From positions 372,001 through 436,000 of the forward strand of contig NZ_JADOVJ010000001.1 in NCBI RefSeq assembly GCF_015752315.1: a DNA stretch of 64,000 nt. The letters run 5' to 3'. The notes beneath the pieces were generated by a model, which had not been told where the DNA came from, searched no databases, and worked only from the letters and a program-made list of their open reading frames with translations. Of the stretch, positions 42,924 to 51,310 are shown in pieces. The stretch's first letter is position 1. Each line of letters begins with the position of its first letter. This DNA comes from Nocardioides luteus (GTDB taxonomy: Bacteria > Actinomycetota > Actinomycetes > Propionibacteriales > Nocardioidaceae). Made by a program: the position numbers and the translations under genes.

Positions 42924-44207
42924 ATGCCCGCGATCACGATCATCGGCGCCCAGTGGGGCGACGAAGGCAAGGGCAAGGCGACCGACCTTCTCGGTGAGCA
43001 CGTCGACTACGTCGTGAAGTTCAACGGCGGCAACAACGCCGGCCACACGGTGGTCATCGGCAAGGAGAAGTACGCCCTCCACCTGCTGCCCAGCGGCATC
43101 CTGACCGCCGGCGTGACGCCGGTGATCGGCAACGGCGTCGTCGTCGACCTCGCGGTCCTCTTCGAGGAGCTGAGCGGCCTGGAGGAGCGCGGCGTCGACA
43201 TCTCCAAGCTGAAGCTGTCGGCCAGCGCCCACGTCATCGCCGACTACAACCGCCAGCTCGACAAGGTCACCGAGCGGTTCCTCGGCTCGCGCAAGATCGG
43301 CACCACCGGCCGCGGGATCGGGCCGACCTACGCCGACAAGGTCAACCGCATCGGCATCCGCGTCCAGGACCTCTTCGACGAGTCGATCCTGCGCGGCAAG
43401 GTCGAGGGTGCGCTGGAGCTGAAGAACCAGCTGCTCTCGAAGGTCTACAACCGGCGCGGCTTCACCGTCGAGGCGGTCGTCGAGGACCTGCTGTCCTACG
43501 CCGACCCGATCGCGCCGATGGTCTGCGACACCGGCCTGCTGCTCAACCAGGCGCTCGACAAGGGCGAGACCGTGCTGCTCGAGGGCGGCCAGGCGACGCT
43601 GCTCGACGTCGACCACGGCACCTACCCGTTCGTGACCTCCTCCAACGCCACCTCCGGCGGCGCCTGCACCGGGTCCGGCATCCCGCCGACCCGGATCGAC
43701 CGGGTCGTCGCGATCGTGAAGGCCTACACCACGCGGGTGGGCGAGGGGCCGTTCCCGACCGAGCTCTTCGACTCCTCCGGCGACTACCTGCGCGACAACG
43801 GCCATGAGTTCGGCACCACCACCGGCCGCCCGCGCCGCTGCGGCTGGTACGACGCCGTCATCGCCCGCTACGCCGCCCGCGTCAACGGCGTCACCGACTT
43901 CGTCCTCACCAAGCTCGACGTGCTCGGCGGTCTCGACGAGATCCCGGTGTGCGTGGCCTACGACGTCGACGGCGTCCGCCACGACGAGATGCCCGTCAAC
44001 CAGTCCGACTTCCACCACGCCAAGCCCATCTTCGAGATGCTGCCCGGCTGGAAGGAGGACATCTCCGGGGCGCGGTCGTTCAGCGACCTCCCGGCCAACG
44101 CCCAGGCGTACGTGAAGTACGTCGAGGAGATCTCCGGCGCTCCGATGTCGGTCATCGGCGTCGGCCCGGCGCGCGACGAGACGGTCATCATCAACTCCCT
44201 CACCTGA
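42924..44207 (+). CDS. purA: Adenylosuccinate synthetase
   Basis: The 427-residue enzyme converts IMP and aspartate to adenylosuccinate using GTP. It begins [20 protein letters not shown] (P-loop with catalytic Asp/His), followed by [77 protein letters not shown] and [12 protein letters not shown]. The ATG has GAAGGAG 8 nt upstream. The roughly 60-nt leader contains two short GC hairpins. Confidence 0.96.
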   Translation: MPAITIIGAQWGDEGKGKATDLLGEHVDYVVKFNGGNNAGHTVVIGKEKYALHLLPSGILTAGVTPVIGNGVVVDLAVLFEELSGLEERGVDISKLKLSASAHVIADYNRQLDKVTERFLGSRKIGTTGRGIGPTYADKVNRIGIRVQDLFDESILRGKVEGALELKNQLLSKVYNRRGFTVEAVVEDLLSYADPIAPMVCDTGLLLNQALDKGETVLLEGGQATLLDVDHGTYPFVTSSNATSGGACTGSGIPPTRIDRVVAIVKAYTTRVGEGPFPTELFDSSGDYLRDNGHEFGTTTGRPRRCGWYDAVIARYAARVNGVTDFVLTKLDVLGGLDEIPVCVAYDVDGVRHDEMPVNQSDFHHAKPIFEMLPGWKEDISGARSFSDLPANAQAYVKYVEEISGAPMSVIGVGPARDETVIINSLT

Positions 44208-44211
44208 GGTC

Positions 44212-44253
44212 GTGAAGCTTGGGAGTGGCCTCGTGGCCACTCCCAAGCTTCAC
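44212..44253. terminator. 19-bp bidirectional terminator hairpin after purA
   Basis: GTGAAGCTTGGGAGTGGCC (44212-44230) and its exact complement (44235-44253) flank TCGT. The distal arm covers the stop codon of the convergent small membrane protein gene, so one hairpin serves both transcripts. Confidence 0.85.
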
Positions 44254-44540
44254 AGGTGCGCGCTCGGACGACGGATGATGACCCGCCCGGCCTTCAGATC
44301 GACCCCGTGAGGCGGGTCGTCACCGTCGGGCGAAGGGATCACGTGACCGACGTTGTCCTGCTCCTTGAGCTCGCGCGCGGCGCGCGCGTTGCCGGGGTCG
44401 AAGACGTCGATGAAGCTGCCGAGGCCGTCGCCGAGGCCGGAGGAGACGCCGCGCCGCGAGGAGCGCAGGGCTTTGTTGCAGGCCGCGATCATCAGGCCGA
44501 GCACGACAACGACGGCGACGCCGAACACGACCCAGGTCAT
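44250..44540 (-). CDS. Small single-pass membrane protein
   Basis: The 96-residue protein has one N-terminal helix (WVVFGVAVVVVLGLMIAACN) followed by a charged cytoplasmic domain (RAARELKEQDNVGHVIPSPD, then VDLKAGRVIIRRP). I do not recognise a family. The ATG at 44540 gives a start just before the helix; a start at 44579 would overlap the end of purD. Its stop lies inside the purA terminator hairpin. It follows purD on the same strand by 22 bp and may be co-transcribed. Confidence 0.6.
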   Translation of the reverse strand: MTWVVFGVAVVVVLGLMIAACNKALRSSRRGVSSGLGDGLGSFIDVFDPGNARAARELKEQDNVGHVIPSPDGDDPPHGVDLKAGRVIIRRPSAHL

Positions 44541-44562
44541 GTCCGGCAGGCTACGCCGATGC

Positions 44563-45849
44563 TCAAAGCAGCGAGGCACCCTCGACGACGCCGAGCGGCT
44601 CGGCCGCGATGTCGGAGCGTCGCTGGAGACCGTCGAAGGTGATCAGGTCGGCGGCGGCGTACGCCCGCGAGCGCGCGTCGTCGATGTCGTAGCCCTTCGC
44701 ACGCACCGCCAGCACACGGCCGCCGGCGGTGACCAGGTGGCGGTGGTCGGGCTCCTCCGGCGTGGAGGCGTCGACGATCGCGGTGCCGGCGTGGATCACG
44801 TCCACGTCGTTGATCGAGTTGGCGTTGCCGACGCCGGTGATGACGTCGCCCTTCGAGGAGGACTCCGGGTAGCCGGCCGAGGCCAGCACGACGGTTACCG
44901 AGGCACCGTCGGAGAAGGCCGGCGCCTCGACGGTGTCCAGCGCGCCGGTGGCAGCCGCGAGCAACAGGTCGCCGAGCGAGGACTCCAGGAGCGCGAGCAC
45001 GGGCTGCGAGTCGGGGTCGCCGAAGCGGCAGTTGAACTCGATCACCTTCGGGCCCTTGGCGGTCAGCGAGAGCCCGACGTAGAGGCACCCGACGAACGGG
45101 GCGCCACGCTTCTCCATCTCGGCCAGCGTCGGCTCCACGACGGTCGCCAGCACCACGTCGGCCAGGTCGGGCTGCGCCCACGGCAGCGGCGAGTAGGCAC
45201 CCATGCCGCCGGTGTTGCCGCCCTTGCCGCCGTCGAAGATCCGCTTGAAGTCCTGAGCCGGCTGCAGCGCGTAGGCCCGGGTGCCGTCGCAGATCGCGAA
45301 CAGCGAGACCTCGGGGCCGTCGAGGAACTCCTCGATGACGACCCGCTCGCAGGCGGCGGCGTGAGCCAGCGCCTCCGCGCGGTCGCGGGTCACGACGACG
45401 CCCTTGCCCGCGGCGAGCGCGTCGTCCTTAACAACGTATGGAGCGCCGAACTCGTCGAGCGCGGCGGCCGCCTCCTCGGGCGTGGTCGCCACGCGCGAGC
45501 CCGCGGTCGGGACGCCGGCCGCGGACATCACGTCCTTGGAGAACGCCTTCGACCCCTCGAGCTGCGCGGCGGCCTGCGACGGCCCGAAGACCGCGATCCC
45601 GGCCTCGCGGACCGCGTCGGCGACGCCGGCCACCAGCGGGGCCTCGGGGCCGACGACGACCAGGTCGACGCTCAGCTCGACGGCCAGGGCCGCGATCGCG
45701 GGACCGGACATGATGTCCACGTCCCGGAGCGTGGCGAACTCCGCGATCCCGGGGTTGCCGGGTGCGGCGTACACCTCGTTCCCCTCCTGGGAGAGCTTCA
45801 GAGCGAGCGCGTGCTCACGACCACCGGTGCCAACGACAAGGATCCTCAC
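44563..45849 (-). CDS. purD: Phosphoribosylamine-glycine ligase
   Basis: The 428-residue ATP-grasp enzyme makes glycinamide ribonucleotide, the second step of purine synthesis. It starts MRILVVGTGGREHALALKLS and contains GPEAPLVAGVADAVREAGI, SKAFSKDVMSAAGVPTA, PYVVKDDALAAGKGVVVTRD, EEFLDGPEVSLFAICDG, NTGGMGAYSP and EFNCRFGDPDSQPVL. The GTG start has TAAGGT 6 nt upstream on the minus strand (leaderless). It reads opposite to purA and purB, so the purine genes here are not one operon. Confidence 0.96.
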   Translation of the reverse strand: MRILVVGTGGREHALALKLSQEGNEVYAAPGNPGIAEFATLRDVDIMSGPAIAALAVELSVDLVVVGPEAPLVAGVADAVREAGIAVFGPSQAAAQLEGSKAFSKDVMSAAGVPTAGSRVATTPEEAAAALDEFGAPYVVKDDALAAGKGVVVTRDRAEALAHAAACERVVIEEFLDGPEVSLFAICDGTRAYALQPAQDFKRIFDGGKGGNTGGMGAYSPLPWAQPDLADVVLATVVEPTLAEMEKRGAPFVGCLYVGLSLTAKGPKVIEFNCRFGDPDSQPVLALLESSLGDLLLAAATGALDTVEAPAFSDGASVTVVLASAGYPESSSKGDVITGVGNANSINDVDVIHAGTAIVDASTPEEPDHRHLVTAGGRVLAVRAKGYDIDDARSRAYAAADLITFDGLQRRSDIAAEPLGVVEGASLL

Positions 45850-45924
45850 GGGCCCACCTTATGCTGCGACGAGGTGGTGAACCCGAGCGTGGTCCCTGGT
45901 CACTCTCGGCTTCGCAGCCAGCGG

Positions 45925-47139
45925 TCAGTCCTCCGGCGGTGGGGTGACCGCCTCGTCGGGGCGGTGCTGGATGACGTCCTCGTAGTAGGACTCGGCCGCG
46001 TTGATGAGCTTGACCCACTCGCCGGCGAACTGGGAGAGCACCCAACGGTGCTCGAGGATCTCGTGGAACATCTGCGCCGGGGTGAGCTTGGCGGCGGCGC
46101 CGGGCGGGCGCATGGCGACGATGGGCTCGTAGATCTCGCGCAACCAGCGATTGGCCGCGACCTCGATCGGCAGGTCGCCGAGCTCGCGAGTGGCGCGGTA
46201 GGCGGAGATGTCGTTCAGGATCCGCCGGGCCTGGGCGTCCTGGACGTCGAGTCCGGTCAGCGTACGCAGCTCGCGGCGGTGGTGGCCCAGCTCGACCACC
46301 CGCGGCCGCAACGCCACCGTGTCGCCGTCCTCGCTGGTGGTGATGTCGAGCTCCTCGACGTCGAAGCCGAGGTCGTGGAGGCGCTCGATGCGCTGCTCGA
46401 TGTGCCACATCTCCGCGGCGGAGAAGACCTGCTCCTCGGTGAGCTCGCGCCACAGCGCGTCGTAGCGGCTCTGCAGCCGCTCGACGATCGCGTCGATCGG
46501 GAAGGCCTCCGGCAGCGACTCGCTCGCCTGCAGGTCGAGCAGCTCCCCGTAGATGTTCTGGTAGGCGACGTCGAGGTCGTACTCCCGGAGCCGGTCGGAG
46601 AGCTCGGCCTTCAGCTCCCCGGTCTCGGCGTCGACCAGGTAGGCGGCGAACCCGTTCGCGTCGCGGACGAAGAGGACGTTCGACAAGGAGACGTCGCCCC
46701 AGTAGAAGCCGGCCAGGTGGAGTCGTACGAGCAGGACGACGAGGGCGTCGATCAGGCTGGGGAGTCGGTCGGCTGCCAGACCCCGCTCGAACAGCGCGCG
46801 GTAGGGGAGCGAGTAGGTGAGGTGGTCGGTCATCAGCGCGGCGTTCAGATCGTTGCCGTCGCGGTCCTTGCGGCCGGTCACGACGCTCTTCGCGACCACC
46901 GTCGGCAGGCCGAGGCGCTGCAGCTCGCGGAGCATGTTGTACTCGCGGCGGGCGATGTCGGCCTGGGTCTCCTTGACGGCGTAGACGTTGCCGCGCACGC
47001 GCACGATCCGGACGACATGGCGGCTCAGGCCGCGCGCCAACGGCACCACGACGTCGTCGGGCCACTCCTCCAGAGGGAGCGACCAGGGCAGGGTGTAGAG
47101 GGCCGGATCGGGCCGGCTGGCGAGCATCCGCAGGGCCAT
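45925..47139 (-). CDS. DUF4032 protein with kinase-like (lipopolysaccharide kinase-type) domain
   Basis: The 404-residue protein has a kinase-like N-terminal half: VRGNVYAVKETQADIARREYN (a Lys/Glu pair), LRLHLAGFYWGDVSLSNVLF (HRD-like loop with WGD-x-S-x-x-N) and YLVDAETGE (DxE metal loop). The C-terminal half is the DUF4032 region, with VAYQNIYGELLDLQA and MFHEILEHRWVLSQ. The conserved aspartates suggest it binds ATP, but no substrate is known. The ATG follows TAACGT by 6 nt (leaderless). It is divergent from purB. Confidence 0.8.
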   Translation of the reverse strand: MALRMLASRPDPALYTLPWSLPLEEWPDDVVVPLARGLSRHVVRIVRVRGNVYAVKETQADIARREYNMLRELQRLGLPTVVAKSVVTGRKDRDGNDLNAALMTDHLTYSLPYRALFERGLAADRLPSLIDALVVLLVRLHLAGFYWGDVSLSNVLFVRDANGFAAYLVDAETGELKAELSDRLREYDLDVAYQNIYGELLDLQASESLPEAFPIDAIVERLQSRYDALWRELTEEQVFSAAEMWHIEQRIERLHDLGFDVEELDITTSEDGDTVALRPRVVELGHHRRELRTLTGLDVQDAQARRILNDISAYRATRELGDLPIEVAANRWLREIYEPIVAMRPPGAAAKLTPAQMFHEILEHRWVLSQFAGEWVKLINAAESYYEDVIQHRPDEAVTPPPED

Positions 47140-47178
47140 ACCGCCACGTTAGTGGGGTGGGGCACCGGACATGGGAGA

Positions 47179-48609
47179 ATGTCCACCGTGACTGTGGTGC
47201 CCAACGTCCTTGCCAACCGCTATGCCGCTGCCGACCTCGCCGGGATCTGGAGTCCCGAGCACAAGATCGTCCTCGAGCGCCAGCTCTGGATCGCGGTGCT
47301 CAAGGCCCAGAAGGATCTCGGCATCGACGTCCCCGACGGGGTCGTGGAGGCGTACGAGAAGGTCGTGGACGACGTCGCCCTCGACTCGATCGCGGCCCGT
47401 GAGCGGGTGACCCGCCACGACGTGAAGGCGCGGATCGAGGAGTTCGCCGCGCTGGCCGGCCACGAGCACATCCACAAGGGCATGACCTCGCGGGACCTGA
47501 CCGAGAACGTCGAGCAGCTCCAGGTGCTCTCCTCGCTGAAGGTGATCCGCGACCGTGCCGTCGCGACGCTGGCGCGCCTCGCCCGGCTCGCGACCGAGCA
47601 CGAGACCACCGTCATGGCCGGCCGTTCGCACAACGTGGCGGCTCAGGCGACCACCCTCGGCAAGCGGTTCGCGACCGTCGCCGACGAGATGCTCGTCGGG
47701 CTCCAGCGGGTCGAGGAGCTCATCGCCCGCTACCCGCTGCGCGGGATCAAGGGCCCGATGGGCACCGCTCAGGACATGCTCGACCTGCTCGACGGTGACG
47801 CGAGCAAGCTCGCCGCCCTCGAGGAGCGGGTCGCGGCCCACCTCGGCTTCGAGAACGTCTTCACCAGTGTCGGCCAGGTCTACCCGCGCTCGCTCGACTT
47901 CGACGCGGTCTCGGCGCTGGTCCAGCTGGTCTCCGGCCCCTCCAACCTGTCGACCACGATCCGGCTGATGGCCGGCAACGAGCTGGTCACCGAGGGCTTC
48001 AAGGAGGGCCAGGTCGGCTCCAGTGCGATGCCCCACAAGATGAACTCGCGCTCCACCGAGCGGGTCAACGGCCTCTCGGTCGTGCTGCGCGGCTACCTCT
48101 CGATGATCTCCGAGCTGGCCGGCGACCAGTGGAACGAGGGTGACGTCTCCGACTCGGTCGTGCGTCGCGTCGCGCTCCCGGACGCGTTCTTCGCCGCCGA
48201 CGGCCTCTTCCAGACCTTCCTGACCGTGCTCGACGAGTTCGGGGCCTTCCCCGCGGTGATCCAGCGCGAGCTCGACCGCTACCTGCCGTTCCTGGCCACC
48301 ACCAAGGTCCTGATGGCCGCCGTCCGCAACGGCGTCGGTCGCGAGGAGGCCCACGAGGCGATCAAGGAGGCCGCCGTCGGCACCGCGCTCTCGATGCGCA
48401 AGGGCCAGGCCGAGAACGACGTCTTCGCCAAGCTCGGCGCCGACTCCCGCCTCGGCCTGACCGAGGACCAGATCCAGTCGCTCGTCGCCGAGCCGATCGA
48501 GTTCACCGGAGCCGCCGTCGCGCAGGTCCAGGAGGTCGTACGCCGCGTGGAGGCCGTCACCGCCGCGCACCCCGAGGCCGCCGCCTACGTGCCGGGCGAG
48601 ATCCTCTGA
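47179..48609 (+). CDS. purB: Adenylosuccinate lyase
   Basis: The 476-residue fumarase-superfamily enzyme acts twice in purine synthesis, on SAICAR and on adenylosuccinate. Visible motifs are HDVKARIEEFAALAG, HIHKGMTSRDLTENVEQLQ, MAGRSHNVAAQATTLGKRF, and the signature loop GSSAMPHKMNSRSTERVNGL. The N-terminal LANRYA is typical. The start is uncertain: ATG 47179 with GGGAG close by, or GTG 47188. The stop TGA overlaps a putative CTG start of the following Nudix gene. Confidence 0.95.
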   Translation: MSTVTVVPNVLANRYAAADLAGIWSPEHKIVLERQLWIAVLKAQKDLGIDVPDGVVEAYEKVVDDVALDSIAARERVTRHDVKARIEEFAALAGHEHIHKGMTSRDLTENVEQLQVLSSLKVIRDRAVATLARLARLATEHETTVMAGRSHNVAAQATTLGKRFATVADEMLVGLQRVEELIARYPLRGIKGPMGTAQDMLDLLDGDASKLAALEERVAAHLGFENVFTSVGQVYPRSLDFDAVSALVQLVSGPSNLSTTIRLMAGNELVTEGFKEGQVGSSAMPHKMNSRSTERVNGLSVVLRGYLSMISELAGDQWNEGDVSDSVVRRVALPDAFFAADGLFQTFLTVLDEFGAFPAVIQRELDRYLPFLATTKVLMAAVRNGVGREEAHEAIKEAAVGTALSMRKGQAENDVFAKLGADSRLGLTEDQIQSLVAEPIEFTGAAVAQVQEVVRRVEAVTAAHPEAAAYVPGEIL

Positions 48610-49019
48610 GCTCGTTCGCCGGCCCCGTCATCACCGTCGCGGCAGTCGTCTTCCGGGACGACAAAGGCCGGATGCTGACCGTCCGCAAGAACGGCACCGC
48701 GAGCTTCATGCTGCCCGGCGGGAAGCTGGAGCCGGGGGAGTCGGCCGTCGAAGCCGCCGTGCGCGAGGTCGCGGAGGAGCTCGGCGTACGTCTCCGGGTC
48801 GAGGAGCTCACGCTGCTCGGTGAGTTCGAGGCGGATGCGGCCAACGAGCCGGGCCACCTGGTGCGCTCGACGGTCTTCACCTGGGCCGGCGCGGTGACGC
48901 CGGACGCGGCCGCCGAGATCGCGGAGCTGCGCTGGGCGACGCTCGCCGAGATCACCGACGGAGCGGACTTCGCCCCGCTGACCCGGGAGTACGTCGTCCC
49001 GGCCCTCCAGCCCGCCTGA
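48606..49019 (+). CDS. Nudix hydrolase with probable CTG start
   Basis: The Nudix box is complete: GGKLEPGESAVEAAVREV followed by AEELGV. The first canonical in-frame start is ATG 48672, but the first beta strand of the fold (PVITVAAVVFRDDKGR) is encoded upstream of it. The only nearby candidate start is CTG 48606, overlapping the purB stop as CTGA, which gives 137 residues, a normal Nudix length. Starting at 48672 would give 115 residues and remove the first strand. Substrate unknown; Nudix enzymes cleave nucleoside-diphosphate derivatives. Probably translated with purB. Confidence 0.75.
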   Translation: MSSFAGPVITVAAVVFRDDKGRMLTVRKNGTASFMLPGGKLEPGESAVEAAVREVAEELGVRLRVEELTLLGEFEADAANEPGHLVRSTVFTWAGAVTPDAAAEIAELRWATLAEITDGADFAPLTREYVVPALQPA

Positions 49020-49059
49020 ACCCCGACGGCGGGCAACCGCGCGGTGGCAGACTGTCGAC

Positions 49060-49959
49060 ATGTCCGGGTACTTCGCCGCCGACTCGATGGTCGTGCGTGC
49101 GATGCGTCAGCGGGTGGTCGGCCTCACCTGGGGACAGCGGGCGCTGATCATCGGCGGTCTGCACCCGCGGCTCTTCGTCGGCACCGCCCAGCACACGGCT
49201 CATCGGGCGACGCCGTACACCCGGCTCGCGCTGACCGCCCGGCTGATGGAGACGGTCTTCCTCGGGACGAAGGACCAGGCCGACAGGGCGCTCGCGTTCA
49301 CGGCGAAGAGACACGTGCCCGTCGACGGGACGATGGAGGTCGACGGAGGCCCCGCCCACCCCGCCGGATCGCACTACTCGGCCACCGACCCCGGGCTGAT
49401 GTGGTGGACGGCGGCGTTCGCGCTCGACTCGGTCGAGTTCATGTACGACGCTCTGGTCCGCCCCCTCCGTCCGCACGAGCGCGAGGAGCTCTTCGACGGC
49501 TTCGTGACCTGGGCCGTTCTCTTCGGCATGCCGCCCGAAGCCGCGCCGGCGTCCTATCCCGACTTCCGGCGCCGCTTCGACGCCTGGCTCTCCTCGGACG
49601 ACCCCTACCTCGTCGACGAGGCCCGCCTGGTCGGGCGCCACATCGCCGGGAGCGCCGGCTACCACCTCCCCGGTGGAGCTCCGACCTCCGAGACGCTCCG
49701 GACCGTCGTCCAGGGCAGCCTCCCGCCGGTCGTCCGGGAGCACTACGGCATCCCGTGGTCGGCCGCGGCCGAGACGAGATGGTGGGCCGTACGCACCGCC
49801 AGCCGCCTCGCCCACGGCCGCCTCTCGCTCCTCGGGCCCACGCCGTTGCTGCGGGGGAGGAGCGAGCACTTCTACAAGGTCGTGCAGCGCGGTGAGCAGT
49901 CCTTGGTGCGCCGGGGCGGGGTCAGCATCCCCGGCGTCTCCGACGTCACGCCGGCTTGA
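49060..49959 (+). CDS. DUF2236 family oxygenase-like protein
   Basis: The 299-residue, mainly helical protein matches the DUF2236/MpaB-type pattern: GGLHPRLFVGTAQHTAHRAT, PYTRLALTARLMETVFLGTK, then FTAKRHVPVDGTM, HYSATDPGLMWWTAAFALDS and YEEL-like HEREELFDGF. In the wider family (including latex-clearing protein) conserved His and Lys/Arg residues hold a haem b. CAGACT lies 6 nt before the ATG (leaderless). It overlaps the convergent MhuD gene by 14 bp, an interesting neighbour if both handle haem. Confidence 0.8.
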   Translation: MSGYFAADSMVVRAMRQRVVGLTWGQRALIIGGLHPRLFVGTAQHTAHRATPYTRLALTARLMETVFLGTKDQADRALAFTAKRHVPVDGTMEVDGGPAHPAGSHYSATDPGLMWWTAAFALDSVEFMYDALVRPLRPHEREELFDGFVTWAVLFGMPPEAAPASYPDFRRRFDAWLSSDDPYLVDEARLVGRHIAGSAGYHLPGGAPTSETLRTVVQGSLPPVVREHYGIPWSAAAETRWWAVRTASRLAHGRLSLLGPTPLLRGRSEHFYKVVQRGEQSLVRRGGVSIPGVSDVTPA

Positions 49960-50263
49960 CGTCCAGCACGACCTCGAACTCCAGCAGGTCGGCGCCGGTC
50001 GAGACCGGCTTGCGCGGTGCCTCGCCCGGCGGGGTCGCGTGGGCGGCTCGGGCGTCCCCGTCGCGCCAGGCCGCGAAGGACTCCTCGGAGTCCCAGTGGG
50101 TGACGACGAAGTAGCGGTCGTCGCCGGCCACCGGGCGCAGCAGCTGGAAGCCGAGGAAGCCCGGCGACTTCTCGACGGCGCCCGCGCGGGCCGCGAACCG
50201 CTTCTCGAGCTCGGCGCCCGCACCCTCCGGCACCTGGATTGCATTGATCTTCACCACAGACAT
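49946..50263 (-). CDS. mhuD: MhuD-type haem-degrading monooxygenase
   Basis: The 105-residue protein is very similar to Mycobacterium tuberculosis MhuD: VVKINAIQVPEGAGAELEKR, SPGFLGFQLLRPV, RYFVVTHWDSEESFAAW and LLEFEVVLDV. The residues needed for MhuD activity are present at the same numbers: Asn7, Trp66 and His75 (ARAAH). MhuD opens haem to mycobilin and iron without releasing CO, which supports iron acquisition. The dimeric ferredoxin-like fold is expected. It is a single gene convergent with the DUF2236 gene. Confidence 0.93.
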   Translation of the reverse strand: MSVVKINAIQVPEGAGAELEKRFAARAGAVEKSPGFLGFQLLRPVAGDDRYFVVTHWDSEESFAAWRDGDARAAHATPPGEAPRKPVSTGADLLEFEVVLDVKPA

Positions 50264-50321
50264 GCCGCAAACCTATGCGAGGGCTGGGGACGCGGCGTAC
50301 GTGCCTGCGACGATGGACGGC

Positions 50322-50897
50322 ATGTCCGAGCCGGTAACCGTGACCATCGCCCGTCGAGTCTCCGTGGAGCGCCGCGACGAGATGGTCGCCTGGATGCAGG
50401 CGGGGATCCGGCTGGCCAGCGAGTTCCCCGGCTTCCTCGGCGCGGGCTGGGTGCGGCCGTCTCCGGACTCCGACCAGTGGCATCTGCTCTATCGGTTCGA
50501 CTCCCACGAGACCCTGGGGCGCTGGGACAACAGCCGCCAGCGCGGCTGGTGGCTGGGCGCGGGCGAGCCGTTCGTGGAGGAGACCCGGATCGAGCGGCGC
50601 ACCGGGATCGAGGGCTGGTTCGACCCGCCCAGCACCTACGACGTCGAGCAGGTCTCCGGTGTCGCGTCGCCTCCGCCGCGGTGGAAGCAGACGATCACGA
50701 TCTTCCTGATGTTCTACCCGGTCAGCCTGCTCGCCAACTGGCTGATCGGACCACTCGTGGCCGAGTGGACGCTGCCGCTGAAGGTGCTCGGCGTGATGGT
50801 CGTGACGCTGCCGTTCATGACCTACTTCGGGCTGCCATGGATCACCCGCAACATGGAGTGGTTCCTGCACGGGCGCCCGGCGCCCTGGCGCCGCTAG
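50322..50897 (+). CDS. Antibiotic-biosynthesis-monooxygenase-like protein with two C-terminal membrane helices
   Basis: The 191-residue protein has an N-terminal ABM-type ferredoxin-like domain (VTVTIARRVSVERRDEMVAW, SEFPGFLGAGWVRP, WHLLYRFDSHETLGRW) and then two helices (ITIFLMFYPVSLLANWLIG and LKVLGVMVVTLPFMTYFGL). This domain-plus-two-helix architecture is common in bacteria, but no catalytic role has been shown. The ATG is at 50322, with 50313 an alternative. It is divergent from mhuD, also an ABM-fold protein, and ends with a 4-bp convergent overlap with an ArsR gene. Confidence 0.75.
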   Translation: MSEPVTVTIARRVSVERRDEMVAWMQAGIRLASEFPGFLGAGWVRPSPDSDQWHLLYRFDSHETLGRWDNSRQRGWWLGAGEPFVEETRIERRTGIEGWFDPPSTYDVEQVSGVASPPPRWKQTITIFLMFYPVSLLANWLIGPLVAEWTLPLKVLGVMVVTLPFMTYFGLPWITRNMEWFLHGRPAPWRR

Positions 50898-51226
50898 GCC
50901 TTCGGCTTGCTGTCCTCCGCGGAGAGGACGGCGTCGAGGAGCCCCGGGAACCGCGCGTCGAGGTCCTCACGACGCAGCGAGAGGCGCCGCGCGCGGCCGT
51001 TGGCCTCGTTGCGGACGACCCCGGCCGTACGCAGCACCTTCATCAGGTGCGACTTGGTCGACTTCGGCACGTCCGGGTTGCTCAGGTGACATTCGGCCAT
51101 GTCGAGGGGGCCGTCGACCAGCTGACGGGCGATCGCCAGGCGCTCTGGGTCGCTGAGCGCGAAGAGCACGGTCGTCAGGGAGAGCTCCGACCGCTCGGGA
51201 TGCGGAAGGTCCGGGGAAGAACTCAT
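50894..51226 (-). CDS. ArsR-family transcriptional regulator
   Basis: The 110-residue winged-helix protein has SLTTVLFALSDPERLAIARQ, LDMAECHLSNPDVPKSTKSH, then LMKVLRTAGVVRNEANGRAR and LSLRREDLDARFPGLL. It shows no metal-binding cysteine pair, so it probably senses something other than a thiophilic metal. It is divergent from an MFS transporter gene. A palindrome GTTCGAA-AAAA-TTCGAAC lies between them (51277-51294), and a half-site (GTTCGA) sits next to its own ATG. It probably represses the transporter. Confidence 0.85.
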   Translation of the reverse strand: MSSSPDLPHPERSELSLTTVLFALSDPERLAIARQLVDGPLDMAECHLSNPDVPKSTKSHLMKVLRTAGVVRNEANGRARRLSLRREDLDARFPGLLDAVLSAEDSKPKA

Positions 51227-51276
51227 GGTTCGATAATAGTTGCACAGTCGTCGGAAGGCACGTACTCTCCTAAAAG

Positions 51277-51294
51277 GTTCGAAAAAATTCGAAC
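51277..51294. promoter_or_regulatory. Palindromic operator between ArsR and MFS genes
   Basis: GTTCGAA (51277-51283) and TTCGAAC (51288-51294) form a perfect 7-bp inverted repeat around AAAA, 16 bp before the MFS start. A related half-site, GGTTCGATA, lies at the ArsR start codon (about 51227-51235). Confidence 0.6.
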
Positions 51295-51310
51295 GATGGA
51301 TGGAGTGGTG

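Noticed and set aside
42793..43017. Possible leader peptide (starting MVARALVLPGFFAFC) over the purA-upstream terminator
   Set aside because: The frame lacks a ribosome site, runs on out of frame into purA and shows no run of regulatory codons; a plain terminator is the simpler reading.
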